64,000 nt of DNA from Amoebidium appalachense (lineage: Eukaryota; Ichthyosporea), in NCBI GenBank assembly GCA_963693365.1, contig CAVNZM010000013.1:6324001-6388000 (forward strand), given 5' to 3'. Positions 1 to 12,411 of this stretch are shown here, in pieces (within the stretch, counting starts at the first letter, position 1; each line of letters starts with the position of its first letter). Below the pieces are notes generated by a model. That model was not told the DNA's origin and did no database searches. It saw nothing but the letters and a program-made list of their open reading frames with translations. Both the position numbers and the translations under genes were made by a program.

Positions 1-201
1 GTTCGCGAAGGTGCACCTGCTCCTCTTCGCTTGGTGTCCTGTGGTGTGGGGTGGAGGTTGGGGGTAAAAGTTAGAGGGGTAGGGTGGACGGGAGAGCTTG
101 GGGGGTGGGTGCGTGGGTGGGTGGGTGGGTGGGGGGGGTCAGAATGCATGAGCAGGATGGGAAGTACACGTTCATGGAGGAAAAGAAAGTTTTTTTTTTT
201 T

Positions 202-232
<31 letters not shown>

Positions 233-897
233 GGGGGATGGGGTGTTTAGAATGCGCCACAGAATATGATGGTTGTTTAAACTTAACTGTATTAAACTTT
301 ATTGTTTAAACGATGGGAACATACTGGCAGCCGACATAATGCAGATAGCAAAGCACACTTGGGGAGGGGGGGGGGAGGGGGGGGGGGGGGGGGGGGCTCT
401 TTGAGGGCAGAGGAAGGAGAGAAGATGGTGGAGTGGGAAGATAATGGGGAAGGGGGAGGGGGGGAAGGAGGGAGGGGGGAGAGGGTAACGGGGGAAGGAC
501 GGGGGTTTTGGAGCAGTGGAAGACAAAACACATGCTCGCTGTATCCAAGTTCGGACCCCTTTCATTTTACGTTGTGAAACACAGGGGGAAGCCGGGAGGA
601 TGAGGTGTGGGAGGAGGGTGGGGCGGGGGAGGGGGGGCGGAGGTGAAGAGAGGAGAGTCCGATGTGCGAAGATATTGGGGTTGGGATGTATGCATTTTGA
701 CGTTGTATGGTGCATGCCAAGGTGCAGTTCAAGGCTCCACAGTGCCTTTTTATATGTTCCACGTTTTTTTTCTAGTGTGTGTGTGTGTGTGTGTGGTTGT
801 GTGTGTGTGTGTGTTGTGTGTTGGTGGGGGTGGGTGGGTGGGTGTTTTTTTCTTGTGTGTGGGTGTGTGTTTGTGTTTGTGTGTGTGTGGGGTGTGC
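1..897. repeat. Low-complexity flank downstream of glycogenin
   Basis: No gene is visible here. The stretch holds a T-run followed by a G-run (about 190-236), further G-rich tracts (360-500 and 600-650) and GT-rich repeats (about 776-895). Short segments beside the G-runs (about 302-358) resemble, in reverse orientation, the 3' tail of the dispersed poly-C repeat family described elsewhere in this annotation; that match is weak. The proline- and glycine-rich open frames are translations of the homopolymers and are not genes. Confidence 0.7.
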
Positions 898-1359
898 CTA
901 CCTCCTAGCCAGTGACTGGCTCAGCCTCCAGATTCCACTGTCGACCTCTCGGATCAGCTGATTGGTCCGCAGCACCCAGTTCTCCTCCGGCTCATCACCA
1001 TCATGCTGCAGGGGGGTGGGAAAGGGAGTATTTAAGGTACATGCAAAAGCATCATGGGGGACTGTGAAAAAGCAAGTGCATGTGTTCACATTGTTGCACA
1101 AAGAAGAGACGAATGTGTATTCAAATCATGTTGTTAAAGTGAGTGTTTGTATTCAAATTCCTTAGTAACCCTTACTTTTTCAAATACAGACACCCCTCCC
1201 CTCCCCGCCCAGCCCTTCTCTCCTATCCTCAAAGCTACACACAGCTACTACACAGACACAGAGACACACACACACAACACCACCAAAAAACGAAACCTTC
1301 CTCTCCGTTATCTCTTGCCCACACACAACCCCAAGCTAACCCCCTGGGGTTGCGGAGGA

Positions 1360-1394
<35 letters not shown>

Positions 1395-2180
1395 TATCTA
1401 TTTCGTCCCCTCCCCCCCTCGCCCCCAACCCCCCTCCAAAAAAAAAAAAAAAAAAAAAAAAAAACGGAAGAAAAAGGACAGAGAAAATGGAGTAGAAGAG
1501 ATAAAAGAACCCCACCCAGCCATACCTCGTCCATCTCCGCCTCCGGTGTCACCGGTCTCGGGGGTATGACGTCATTCAACCGTTTCTGAATCGTCGCAAA
1601 GTTCCACCGAGGGGGTGGGGGTGGGGGTACGGGTCTATTTGGTGCCGCCGGCCCATGGTGAAACCCGCCTGTACCCTCCTCCTTCTCCCCCTCCCTACCC
1701 CTCTCTCCCTCCCCATCTCTCTTCCCCTCCCTCTCCTCCACTTTTTCTTGTTCAGGCTCAATGACATGCTTCCCGTACATCTTCTCCCATTCTCTGTCTG
1801 CGTAGTCTAAAGAGAGTAGACCCGGGTTGTAGGGTACGCCTTGGAAAGGCGCGAGGATTGGTAACGTCGGGAGGATTGGTAGGGTTTGGGCCGAGGGCGC
1901 TGGCGTGGGGGAGGTTGGGTGTGCGCCGCCTGTAGATGGTGCTGTGTGTGTGTTAATGTTTTGCGTTGGGTGAGGTGAGAAAGCTTGGAGAGTAGAAGGC
2001 GTGTGTACATGACACCATAATTTATGTAATGCGAGATGCAAAACGGGGGGTTGAGAGGGGGGGGGATGGGAGGGTAAAAAGGACAAGACATCTCTTGAGT
2101 AGAGAAATTTACCCGTGTGTTGACTCAGATGGCAGATGCTATTATCTCATGTTGCAGAAGCACAAAGGAGAAAGAAAGGG

Positions 2181-2218
<38 letters not shown>

Positions 2219-2301
2219 AGGTGACACCAATTCATGAGGATTGATAAAAGGCCCTGGGAAGCCATCAAGAAGGAAGAACACGTAGGAACTTGGGTCTCTC
2301 T

Positions 2302-2351
<50 letters not shown>

Positions 2352-3524
2352 CCCCCCCCCCCTCTTCTCTCTCTCATTCTCTCCTCTCAAGCCTCCCCCT
2401 CTCCCCTCCCCCCCCCCCCCCCCCCTTCCCCCTCTATAATTTCTCCCTCTTCTTCGTTTTTTCGTAAGGTTCATAAGGTAAAGGGGAAGAAGGGCCAGGA
2501 AAGGGGGGGGGGGGGGGGAGGGGGAGGGGGGGGGGGGGGGGGGGGGGGGGGGAAGGGGGGGTAAGGTTTCTCACCGTGAGCGGCAGTACCAGGTTCACTT
2601 GCAATTTTCAAGCCATCTTCCGCCCCATCAACCCCCTCACCACGATACGAGTCAATCCATCCATCCCCAGTAACATGGTCCCCCCTCATTCTCCCCCTCC
2701 TCTCCGCTCACCAAAACACTCTCCCCCTCCCCCTCCTCCCCTCCCTTTTCTTCTCCTTCCTCATCCTCTTTCATATCAACGTTCCTCCTTCCTGTCTCCC
2801 AAAAACGGTCCATAAAATGTCGCTTTACAACTGGTTTTCCGGTCGGTTCGAAGCCCGAATCGTGATGACCCGATTCGTAAGCCCACGTTTCGTGATCCTC
2901 TTTGCCCCCTACCGCTGCCCAGGTGGCAAAACCCCCCTCGGTCCCTGTGTGTGGGGCAGCGGGTAATGTGGGTAATGTGTGGGAGCCCCCCGTCTCTACC
3001 CCCTCTCTCTCCTTTTCAACGGGTAAGGATGGGACAGAGGGTACATGGGCTGGGGAGGTTGGGCCCATATCGTGCACATGCACGTGCAGTCGTTCGTGTT
3101 CGTGTTCGTGTTCGTGAGCGGGATATGGAGACGCTATGGTCTTGTATTCAGGGTTGCGCCATTGCGCACTATCATCGAAGGTGTACGTGCTTGCACGAGC
3201 ACACCCACCGGAGGGGTGCGGTGCCGAGGTGAGCGGGTAGGCCACTGGCCGGAAGGGGACGGGCCCCAATCCAACCGGGATGGGCCGGTAGGTGGGGTGG
3301 ACGGCGGCGGTGGGGGAGGTGGGGGTGGGGTCCACCTTTTCCATGCCCTGCAAGGGGGGAGGGGGAGGAGGGGAGGGGGGAGGGGGGGGGGGGGGGGGAG
3401 GGAGGGGGGGGGGGGGGGGAGGAGGGGGGGGGAGGGGGAGGGGGGGGGGGGAGGGGTGGAGATGGAGTTTTAGAGTGACGGTTGATGGGTATTGGAAGAT
3501 AATCTTCTTGGGCACATGTAAAGG

Positions 3525-3571
<47 letters not shown>

Positions 3572-4094
3572 TGTGGGTGTGTGCTTGTGTTTGTGTGTGC
3601 GTGTGTGTGCGTGTGTGTGTGTGTGTTGCATGCATGTTGCGTGGAGGCCCCGGGTGGGGGGAATCGAAGCTGTAATGGTGATCAAAGAGGTTTAAAGGCA
3701 TTTGGGGAGCTGATAGCGAAAGATATGTGGGTGGTTCACCCACCTTGATCACAGAAGAATAAGGGCACGTTTGCCAGCAGATGCTACAGGCAAGAGCAGT
3801 GGAAACACCGTTGGCAGGGGGCAGGCGGGGGGGGGGGGGGGGGGGGGAGGGGGGGAGGAAGGAGGCTGAAAGATACAAGAAGGGGGGAAAGGAACACAAA
3901 AATGGTGCATACCAGCGTGTTCTGTGCCCGGTCATAGGTCTGCCACCATTGGTTGACAAAGGTTGCGGAATGCGCACAGGAATCCGGCACAAATGCCTCC
4001 CCACTGCTAAAGCGCATCATGCGCCAGGGCTTGTGGCTGCCCAGAAAGTGAACGATGCGGGCATCATTGCCAAACCGTGCAAATGCTGGCATGT

Positions 4095-4185
<91 letters not shown>

Positions 4186-4205
4186 GGGAAGGGGGGGGGA
4201 GGGGA

Positions 4206-4246
<41 letters not shown>

Positions 4247-4430
4247 GGTAAGGTTATGTGTGTGCGTGGATGGAGGTGTGTATGTGGGTTCAGGGGGGAG
4301 GAGAAGATATGTGGATGTTAGTGTGTGTGGGTGTGGGGAGGGGGGGGGGGGGGGGGTGAGTGTGTGGATGATTGGGTGGGTGGGTGGGTGGGTGGGTGGT
4401 GGTGGTGGTGGTGGTGGTGGTGGTTTGAGG

Positions 4431-4469
<39 letters not shown>

Positions 4470-4528
4470 GTGTTTGTGTTTGGGGGGGGGGGATGAGGGG
4501 GTGCCGTGTGTATATCTGCGGGTGTATG

Positions 4529-4566
<38 letters not shown>

Positions 4567-4713
4567 CAGGGCAAAAAATAGGTCTTTTTTTCCTTTGAAG
4601 GATTCTTCTTTCTCGCTCTCTTTGTCCCCCTCTCTGCAGCTGTCGCGCGGGGGGGAGGGGGGGGGGGGGGGGGGGGATGCATATGTTCTATGTGTGAAAT
4701 GACGCGTGTGATG

Positions 4714-4769
<56 letters not shown>

Positions 4770-5570
4770 GGGGGGGGGGGGGGGGGGGGGGGAGGGGGGG
4801 GAGGGGGGGGAATAGGGCTGAGGGCGCACGACTCTAAACATGTGGACACGTACGTGTAGCTGACGTTAGCATTGAGATTGTACTTGAAGGGCAGGTGGTG
4901 GGATCTGTTTTCTTGGTGCCAGTCCGCCCAGTACATGTTGAGTAGCCCCTGGTCACCCCCTGGAGGATACCGTGGGTGAATGGGCGGTAAACGGAGAAAA
5001 GGTGCCGGAAGGGAGGGGGGGGGGGGGGGGGGAGAGCAGGGAGGGAAGCGGGGAGGGGAGAGGGGGGCAGGGAGGGAAACGGGCAGGGGAGAAGGGGGGG
5101 GGGGGGGGGGTTTGAATGCGGAACACGGTACGAAGTACGCATACACGATGAGAAGCATGGTGCAGGACACATGCAAAGGCAAACATTCAAGTATGCAACA
5201 TCGGCCATGCGCACAGTATGCGTCATAAGCAGAGCCCATCCTCAGGGAGGGCCCAAGTCATCAATTGCGTCTGAGTTTCCGCGGGGGGGGGGGGGGGGGG
5301 GGGGGGGGGGGTAGCTCTTTAACGGGAACAAAAATACACCGCAGAGACATCCACACTCAAGATACATCCATGCCTAAGATGCATTATCACAGACTCACAC
5401 GTAGGCACACATGCCGCATCAGAGACATCCCCCCACCCCTCCAAACCTAAACCAAACTCCCCAGCAAGGAGCCGCTGGTTCGGCCCATTGTGGCCTGCCG
5501 AGATAAGCAAAGTAACCAGGGGAAGGGGGAGGGGGGGGGGGGGGGGGGGCTTCCGCAAGCTAGTGACCAA

Positions 5571-5610
<40 letters not shown>

Positions 5611-5749
5611 CACACACACACCCAACTCCACTCCCCATCCCCTCACCGCCACCATCATCATCATCAACAACCCACCCAGTAAACCTACCAAACTGAAACC
5701 TCCCTCTCCTTTCCTCCTTTTACCTATGCACCTATCCCCCCCAAATCTT

Positions 5750-5780
<31 letters not shown>

Positions 5781-6477
5781 ATATAACCTGTCCCCTGATG
5801 CACCTGCATCTCCCCCCCCCCCCCCCCCCCCTCCTCCCCGGCCCGGCAGGAGCACACATATGCCCGCATTGTCTTCCAAAAGTACCCTATGTGGTCAAAA
5901 CATCACTCCTATGCTCTATCCATGTCTAGGTGGGGAAGGGGGGAGAAGGGGGGGGGAGGAAGGGACCACCACCCATGATCCGCTTCCACTCCCCTTCTTC
6001 CCCCCCCCCCCCCCCCCCCCCACCCCCCCCCCTCCCCCCCCCCCCCCCCTCCCTCAACGCATGCTCGACAATCCATACCATAGAATCACAACACCAACCA
6101 CACATATAAAACACCGACACCACCAACGAAAGCCAACCACTTCGAAGAAAAACTTTAAAAAAAATGCCCGCCACCAACATAAATTTCAGTTTTTCATACC
6201 ATCGAAAGTTCCTCCCCTGGCAGCCAATTGCACCAACTCTTCGTATGTGCGAGTAGAGGGCCGGAAGACAAACACCCCCGAGTTGAAGCAGTCGGGCCAC
6301 CCGCAGTCTGCAACGGCTGAAATTTCATCGCGATCGAAAAGCTCATCGCAGTTCTGATCGGCCGATCGGTATATAGATTAGCCGTAATCGGTGACATGCA
6401 AGTTGGGGTGGGGGGGATGAGGGGATGATAATGTGATGTTATGTGTGTCGGAGAGATGAAAGGGGTGTAAGAAGGGG

Positions 6478-6520
<43 letters not shown>

Positions 6521-7020
6521 GGATGATATAGATATAGGCAAGCAAGATTATGATGGTGTCATTCGTGTCAAGAAGAAATAGCATTGGGTGGCAAAATGGG
6601 CAGGTCGGGGGCGGGGCGGCCGGAAGGAAGGGGGGGGAAGGGGGGCAGGAGGAGAGGGGAGGGGGTGGAGTAAATTATGCATGAGAAACACAATTGGTTG
6701 TGTTTGTGTGTGTCAGGGTGAAAAGGGTGCAGAGGGATTTGTATGTGTGTGTGATTTTGTATGTGTGTGTGTTTGCGTTTGTGTGTGTGTGTGTGTGTTG
6801 AAGGAGAGGGGGGGTGTTTGCATCACGGTGTGTGTGTATATGGCAGTGTGGACCGAGTGGAGGGAATGGGCGGGGATGTGGGGTAGGGATGGAGGCATAT
6901 TGCCTTAAAGAGGTGTGAGGCGTGTGAAGTTGGAGAAGGAAGGGCAGGGGGGGGGGGGGGGGGGGAGGGGGGTTCTTGGGTTGTGGTGTGGGTATCGAAA
7001 GCCCCCTTGTACCCGTCTCC

Positions 7021-7051
<31 letters not shown>

Positions 7052-7086
7052 AAAAAAAAAAAAAGCTGGCACAATCAAGACACGAG

Positions 7087-7125
<39 letters not shown>

Positions 7126-8242
7126 TTTTTCCCCACAGAAGACAAAACACAGCCACACCTACCAGCACAACATAAACCCACATCAGCCTTTCCTCATCTT
7201 CTCTTGCTCTTACCCATTTCTCGTGTAACAAAACCTCCCACCCAACTTCCAGTCCATTCTCCCAGCCCAACTCTCCCTCCGTCCCCCCCCCCCTCCCCCT
7301 CCACCCCCCTTCTCCCTCCTACCTCCCCCCCCCCCCCCCCCCCCCCCTCCCCCCTCCGGGGCTTGCCCTCGTCCCCACCCCCTCCCCCTGTCACACATAC
7401 ACCCCCACATCTGCAAACCCAACCTTTGCCTGCTGCTTTCCCCCCTCCTCCCCCCTCTTCCCCACCTCCCAGCCCACCCTTTCCCCTCCTGCACACACAC
7501 ACATACCAGGTCTATCCTTCCCCCTCCCCCCTCCCCCCCCCCCCCCGCCCCCCGCACACACCTAAAACCCACATAACCACGTACATCCCCCCCCTCCCCC
7601 CCCAACCTCACACACCCACAACCCCCCCCCCCCCACCCGCTCACAACCCCCCACGCACCCAACCACCCACAACCTCCCCCCCTCCCCCCCCCTTCAACCC
7701 AACCCACCCACCCACCCACGCACCTGCAGCACTATGCAGTCAGCATCCAAAAACACGGCCTTTTCAAAGTCCGTCAGCAGCCACGCATTGACCTTGGTCA
7801 GTGTGACCCCCAATTCCGGCCGGCCCAGTAGGCTCAGGCTGGCCCGGTCCCCACTGTCTAGCTCCTCCACAGAGACAACGTGGTCGAAAATAGACCGTAG
7901 CTGGTCCCTGTGTGGTTACGGGGTGTGTGTGTATGGGGTGAGCGTGGGATGTGGTGTGTGGTGTGTGTGTGTGTGTGTGTGTGTGTTGGGAGGGGAGGGA
8001 AAGGCGGGGTTCTGCATGTGCATGCGTGTATTAATAAGGGAAGGCGGAGTCTGAGGGGGGGAGGGGGGCGGCAACAGCAGCAGGGGGAGTGAAAGTCAAT
8101 AGAGTGTTCCAAATAAAACGGTGTAAGGAGCACATGTCGGGGGGAAGGGGGGGGGGGGGGGGGGGGGGGGTAGAATGCATCACAGAGTACCCAGAGGGAG
8201 GGGGGAGGGGGAGAGGGGAGGGCTTATCATGCTTCACGAAGG

Positions 8243-8275
<33 letters not shown>

Positions 8276-8538
8276 AGATGGAGCAGATATGGGCAGGAGG
8301 ACGGACATGGGGCCATGGAGGGGAGGGGGAGTGATCACAAAATCCGACCTATTTATATCCCGAGGTGCGAAGGGGTATAGGGTGTGGGTAAAGTCCGGGT
8401 AGGAGTGGGGGTGACGTGGTGGGGAGAGCGCAGGACGGAGAGGGATGAGGAGGGGCCGGCGGGGGGGCCAGGTGAAGGTGGATGTGAGGCAGGGCTGTGG
8501 TAGCCGGCTGAAAAAGATGGGGGGAGGAGGAGGAGGGG

Positions 8539-8569
<31 letters not shown>

Positions 8570-8806
8570 AGGTGGTGGGGAAGAAGGATGTCATGGGTGT
8601 TTCATCTGAAGGGGAAGGGGGGAGGGAACAGTGGGGTTTGAACGTACCTGACAGGATTCGACACCCCCTCGGTCGCCATGACAACGGTTTCCCGCGTGGT
8701 GCCCACATCCCTCAGTGATTGGCCCAGACAGAGGGCCCCCTTTGAGTATTCGTCATTGGTCACGAGGGTAACCCACGCCTCTCTTCTTCCTGCAGGTTGC
8801 AGCACT
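898..8806 (-). CDS. GYG: Glycogenin (GT8 self-glucosylating primer of glycogen)
   Basis: Glycogenin attaches glucose from UDP-glucose to its own tyrosine and extends a short chain that glycogen synthase elongates. Exons supported on the minus strand are 8789-8648, 7907-7724, 6353-6200, 4959-4854, 4096-3913, 3347-2575, 1929-1526 and 1005-898 (stop TAG); a 40-nt exon at 3783-3744 is possible. The first exons read in order [30 protein letters not shown] (the metal-binding DxD), [23 protein letters not shown], and HLPFKYNL followed by SYTYMPAF, which carries the acceptor-tyrosine region, then [13 protein letters not shown]. These are family hallmarks and the phases agree from exon to exon. After the GT8 domain comes a low-complexity linker with His-Glu and His-Val repeats, then [14 protein letters not shown], which resembles the glycogen-synthase-binding C-terminal helix. 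The start codon is unresolved: the frame could open through A|TG split by an intron just upstream of 8806. The large exon needs a one-base shift at a C-run (2680-2685) to stay open. The phase between 3744 and 3347 does not match, so an exon is missing or a base is wrong. Confidence 0.9.
2680..2685. other. GYG: C6 homopolymer frameshift inside a glycogenin exon
   Basis: On the minus strand the exon 3347-2575 runs open to this six-base run. As written, the frame then ends at a TGA about 30 nt later. With five bases the frame continues through [11 protein letters not shown] to the donor at 2575 (CACG|GTGAGA), in exactly the phase needed by the next exon at 1929. A sequencing or assembly error in a homopolymer is the simplest reading; a true polymorphism or an unseen mini-intron is possible. 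Confidence 0.6.
4098..4184. repeat. (GT)n microsatellite, (CA)n on the gene strand, ending in a glycogenin acceptor
   Basis: About 87 bp of alternating GT. Read on the minus strand it is (CA)n and runs straight into the acceptor CACAG of the glycogenin exon that starts at 4096. A G-run (about 4190-4245) lies just upstream in the same intron and supplies sense-strand C. Confidence 0.9.
4716..4767. repeat. (TA)n microsatellite followed by a G-run
   Basis: About 50 bp of alternating TA within the glycogenin intron 4959/4096, followed directly by a G-run of about 24 nt and further G-rich sequence to 4810. Confidence 0.95.
5111..5280 (-). repeat. Poly-C-tailed dispersed repeat, reverse copy
   Basis: This is the reverse complement of the repeat copy at 59482-59760: both carry the block reading GACTTGGGCCCTCCCTGAGG and end in CGCATTCAAA before a C-run, seen here as a G-run at about 5093-5110. 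It lies in a glycogenin intron. The other side also abuts a G-run (5282-5311). Confidence 0.8.
7021..7720. repeat. C-rich low-complexity block
   Basis: C-run plus A-run (7019-7064), C-run (7087-7125), then almost 600 nt of interrupted poly-C with ACACAC patches up to the glycogenin exon ending at 7724. On the gene strand this intron is therefore G-rich, opposite to most introns here. No coding signal was seen. Confidence 0.85.
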
Positions 8807-10250
8807 ATTTGTTAACAACATGTTAGCTAGTGTAACACAAAAACACACACACACACATGACAAAGTGCACACACGACAGAAACACACACACAGACAAATG
8901 GGCAACTTGAAATAAATTTCCCAATTTGTATAAGGCGCTCTGCTTGTGTGTTACACAGCACACTTTTGTCATTTTATATTAACTTGGCGCACTATATAGC
9001 AACTTCTTATATTGTAGTGCCCCCCTTCGCCCCCCTTCCCCCCTCCCCCCGCCCCCGGGCTGCAACCATAGAGGGAAAATATACCAACACCCCGGGCTGC
9101 ATTGGTGCAAACATAGACATCCACAGAAATGTGTTAACTAGCACTCTGTGTTCCACCGCCTCCCACTTTTGATTGGGCCACAGAACTTATATGTCCAAGC
9201 CTTCTACTCCCCGTGTGCCCTCTACGCCTAGTGTCGCCAGTGTCCTTGAAAAAACGCTTAGTTTTTTTTTTTTGGCCTTCCCTTCTCCCCCTCCACCTAC
9301 CACTACACACACACACAGAATACAGGCGCACACTCACTCACAAACACACCCGGCAACCTCCCCTCCCCCCTCCCCCTCTCCCCCAGAGATACACACACAC
9401 ACACCCGCCCACCAGTTCCCCCCCCCCCCCCCCCCCCTCCCCTTTCCACCCGCCAACCCCTTCCCGCCCTCCCGCTACTCATGCCCCTGGTTTCTGTCTG
9501 TGCGGCTAATTATCACATGCCCCTGCCATCCTTCCATCCCTCCATGCCCCCCCCCCCCTCTTTCCTCCGCCACCCACCCACTCCCTTCTGGCCCCTACCC
9601 CCTTTGCCAAAGTGTCTTTCGTTCTCACCGCTCCAAATCAACAACCAGCTCTCCTTCTCTGCCTCACCACCCCCTCCCCCCCCCCTTCCCTCCCTCCCCC
9701 CTTCCCCACCCGGCCCCCACCTCCCCCACCCAACTCTCTTATCGGTCTTCCCCTCCCCCCCCCCCCCCCCCCCCCACCACCCCCTCTCCCCACTCCCCAT
9801 TGAAAAACCCACCACGGGCTGCCTGCCCCCTCGCCAATATTGATTTCCAACAGGTTACCTTACACAAGAGCTAATTAGCAGCAGGTGCCTACAGTGTTCA
9901 GTCACAGAATTCCACTGCTTATTACCCCCTCCCGCCTTCTCCCTCTTCCCCCTCTCCCCTCCCCTCTTCAGGTTGTCCTGCACATTATCCGGAGCCGACC
10001 TTCTCACACGAGAGTCCTGCATGCGGACTAAAGGATGCTTACTTGACACCCCTACCCCCCCCCCCCCCCCCCCACCACCACCACCACCAACATCCCCTCC
10101 CCTCACCTCTCTCTCTCCAAAATCCCCCCCTTTCCCTTCTCCCCACCCACCCTTCTCCCGGAACTACATGCCGCCCACAAAGAGACAGCAAGCTGAATCC
10201 TCAAAGTTGCTTCACATTGCATCATAACTTCCACCTCTCAGACACACGCG
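8807..10250. other. Upstream intergenic, mostly poly-C and CA tracts
   Basis: Upstream of glycogenin. It contains CA-rich stretches (8838-8895), a TATATAG-like motif on the minus strand (about 8991-8997) that could belong to the glycogenin promoter, and long C-rich tracts (9300-9800, 10050-10170). The first glycogenin exon may lie near 8807-9000 but could not be fixed. No other gene was seen. Confidence 0.5.
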
Positions 10251-11473
10251 CGCGCACCATAAACGCACACACGCATAAAAGCACTTGCATACGTGCACGG
10301 GCACACATACAACCCACCCTCCATGATGACAAGATCAGCCCCTCGGATTGTTGCTAGATCTGACCCCCCGGTTTTTGACTCTTCTCTAACAGCCTGTTTC
10401 TAGCTGTTACCTAGCACATAACCCAGAAACACTCATTTCCTGCTTTTATACCTTTCCTTTACACCTGCTAAAAGCTACGCTGATTCCTTAAAACTGTGCT
10501 TTATAAATCTCTCTAACACACCCGACAGGGGAAGGTTGGGAAAATGTAAAAGTCAAACGTGTGCTTGTGACGGACCTTCTTTTGTAACGAAATGCACACG
10601 CTGCTGCTGGCAGAGATCGCCAGAGCGAAGCAAAAAGCAGTCAATGGCCTGTCCGGCAAGGCTGATTGACTTTTGCCTAGGGTGGGCTTGCAGTTGCTAC
10701 GGGGGGGAAAAAAAAGGTAATTAAAAATACATGTTTATATTTTTAGGAAATGATTTTTAAGTTAAAATCATGTAAATGTTGCTTAGCTTTAATTTAGTCA
10801 TGTAATCAAGAGCAGAATGCACGCCACTTTGTCCAATACTTCTCGTGCTTTTGCCCGAGGCTGTCGTATCCAATCATTTGCCAGCCAATCACAGAGGGCT
10901 TCTCGCAATATATGGCATTATATGCATGCGCATGTATATGATCTGCCTGTAATAGAAGTTGAGTATATCAATATCAATCTTTTATTCAAAATATATTCAT
11001 ATGCTGTGATTGTAATAGTATGAACTCAGCATGGGGCCACCTTTCGGCAACCACGCCGCCCGTAGCCCGCCCACATTGACATCAATCACTTTGCCTTATT
11101 TGGTAGGGTCTTGTACCGTGATACTTGCAAATAGTGATCCATTCTGATTGGCCAGATGGATCATGAACAAAGTGTGACACAATGTGCATCATCAACGAAT
11201 TTTTTTTATAACAGGACTGTATATAAGTACTAGAAGCAGTTGTAAAATGAATTTGAGCCTTTTTTCTACATTTTATTTGATAGAAGCGGGCAATGGACAG
11301 TCCAAGTTCGAAGTGCAGCACTGCAGGTAATGAAGTCACCTCTTATTGGTGGATCTTGAAGAATAGGTTCCATGAACCAATCATATTACACGTCCCAGAG
11401 GCCGCTCCCACACTCCGGCCCACCAATCATAATATACTTGGTGGTTCCCAATCTCGGCCGGTCAGATAAGGTA

Positions 11474-11487
11474 CGGTCACGTGACCG
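11474..11487. promoter_or_regulatory. E-box palindrome CGGTCACGTGACCG
   Basis: Perfect 14-bp palindrome centred on CACGTG, the core recognised by bHLH-type factors in many eukaryotes. Function is inferred only from sequence. Confidence 0.45.
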
Positions 11488-11506
11488 AAAGATTGGGCCT
11501 TCGGCA

Positions 11507-11541
11507 AGGCCTCCTAAATAGGTGTGCTATTTAGGAGGCCT
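11507..11541. repeat. Perfect hairpin, family 1 (AGGCCTCCTAAATAG arms)
   Basis: Two perfect 15-bp inverted arms separated by the 5-nt loop GTGTG. The arms share 13 bp (AGGCCTCCTAAAT) with a second hairpin at 31191-31225, 20 kb away, so this is a repeated element and not a chance palindrome. No clear flanking duplication was seen. Confidence 0.8.
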
Positions 11542-11743
11542 GAGATAGGGGTATGGGGGGAAGAACTAACGGGTTCCAAAAGATCCCGGAACCAATTAGG
11601 GTGCTTACGTCATAGCGCAATGTCTTCTCATCCAATCAGATTGCAGTTGTTATAGCACGGTGCTCCATTACATCAGAACCCGGTTAAAACCATACCATAG
11701 CAACCATGTGCGGGGGCGCGGTGTTCTATTCAGTAACCGTCAT

Positions 11744-11755
11744 AGTCACGTGACT
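11744..11755. promoter_or_regulatory. E-box palindrome AGTCACGTGACT
   Basis: Perfect 12-bp palindrome with the same GTCACGTGAC core as the site at 11474-11487, about 270 bp away. Two such sites in one intergenic core suggest a shared regulatory role; this is inference. Confidence 0.4.
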
Positions 11756-12375
11756 TGCAAGCCGCGCGAATACGAATAACCCAATCAGATTTAGCCGTAT
11801 TTACGCGCCATGTTTGACAGGTGGTAAACCATAAAAGGTTAGTTTTTGTCACATTGCCAGGGTTGGGCTGGGGTTCGCCAGCTTAACCGTATCGCCCTTT
11901 GGCCAATCATAACGGACAATTTCTTAATCGTAACGGGTGGGTTCTTGGGGAACTGCAAGCCCCGCCTAAAACGCCCCTCCAGTCGCAAAACTCAAAATAC
12001 GTGTTTTTACAAATTGAGTACCGCAAGATTACTTGTCATATCTTTCCGTCGAATAAATCCAGTCAAAAGAAAAAGATTACAAGGTTTGAGGGGGGCCTGT
12101 TGGGAAGGAGCAGTAATGATGTCTTCTTGCAGAGTGTGGTCTGGTCAACATCGATGCATATGACTAGTTGGAGCAAACTAGTTTCACGCATACACGTACA
12201 CTTACGCGTACGGTTTTGCCCGCTGGTGTCCTTTGTCACTTGTTGCTTTATTTTTATTTCGTAGCTTTGGCTTTTTCAGTTCTATTGGTGGCTATGTAGC
12301 CTGTGGCTGCACGTTGCCTTCATCAACGGATCAATAAACCCGAGTCAAAAGAAAAAGATTACAAGCCCTAGAAAC

Positions 12376-12411
12376 CACGGCCATCTAGAAACTCGTTTCT
12401 AGATGGCCGTG
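12376..12411. repeat. Perfect hairpin, family 2, with 9-bp flanking duplication
   Basis: Two perfect 17-bp arms (CACGGCCATCTAGAAAC and its complement) around a 2-nt loop. It is flanked on both sides by CCTAGAAAC (12367-12375 and 12412-12420), which looks like a target-site duplication. A related hairpin with its own flanking duplication lies at 35432-35461. Confidence 0.8.

Noticed and set aside
3784-4500. Long frames rich in Val-Cys, Thr-His, Gly or Pro
   Set aside because: They are translations of (GT)n, (CA)n and poly-G/C in all frames, here and throughout the window. They ignore splice signals and have no family similarity.
10536-10724. Cys-rich 62-codon frame
   Set aside because: Its only in-frame start is a non-ATG codon, it has no splice context, and it resembles no known small protein.
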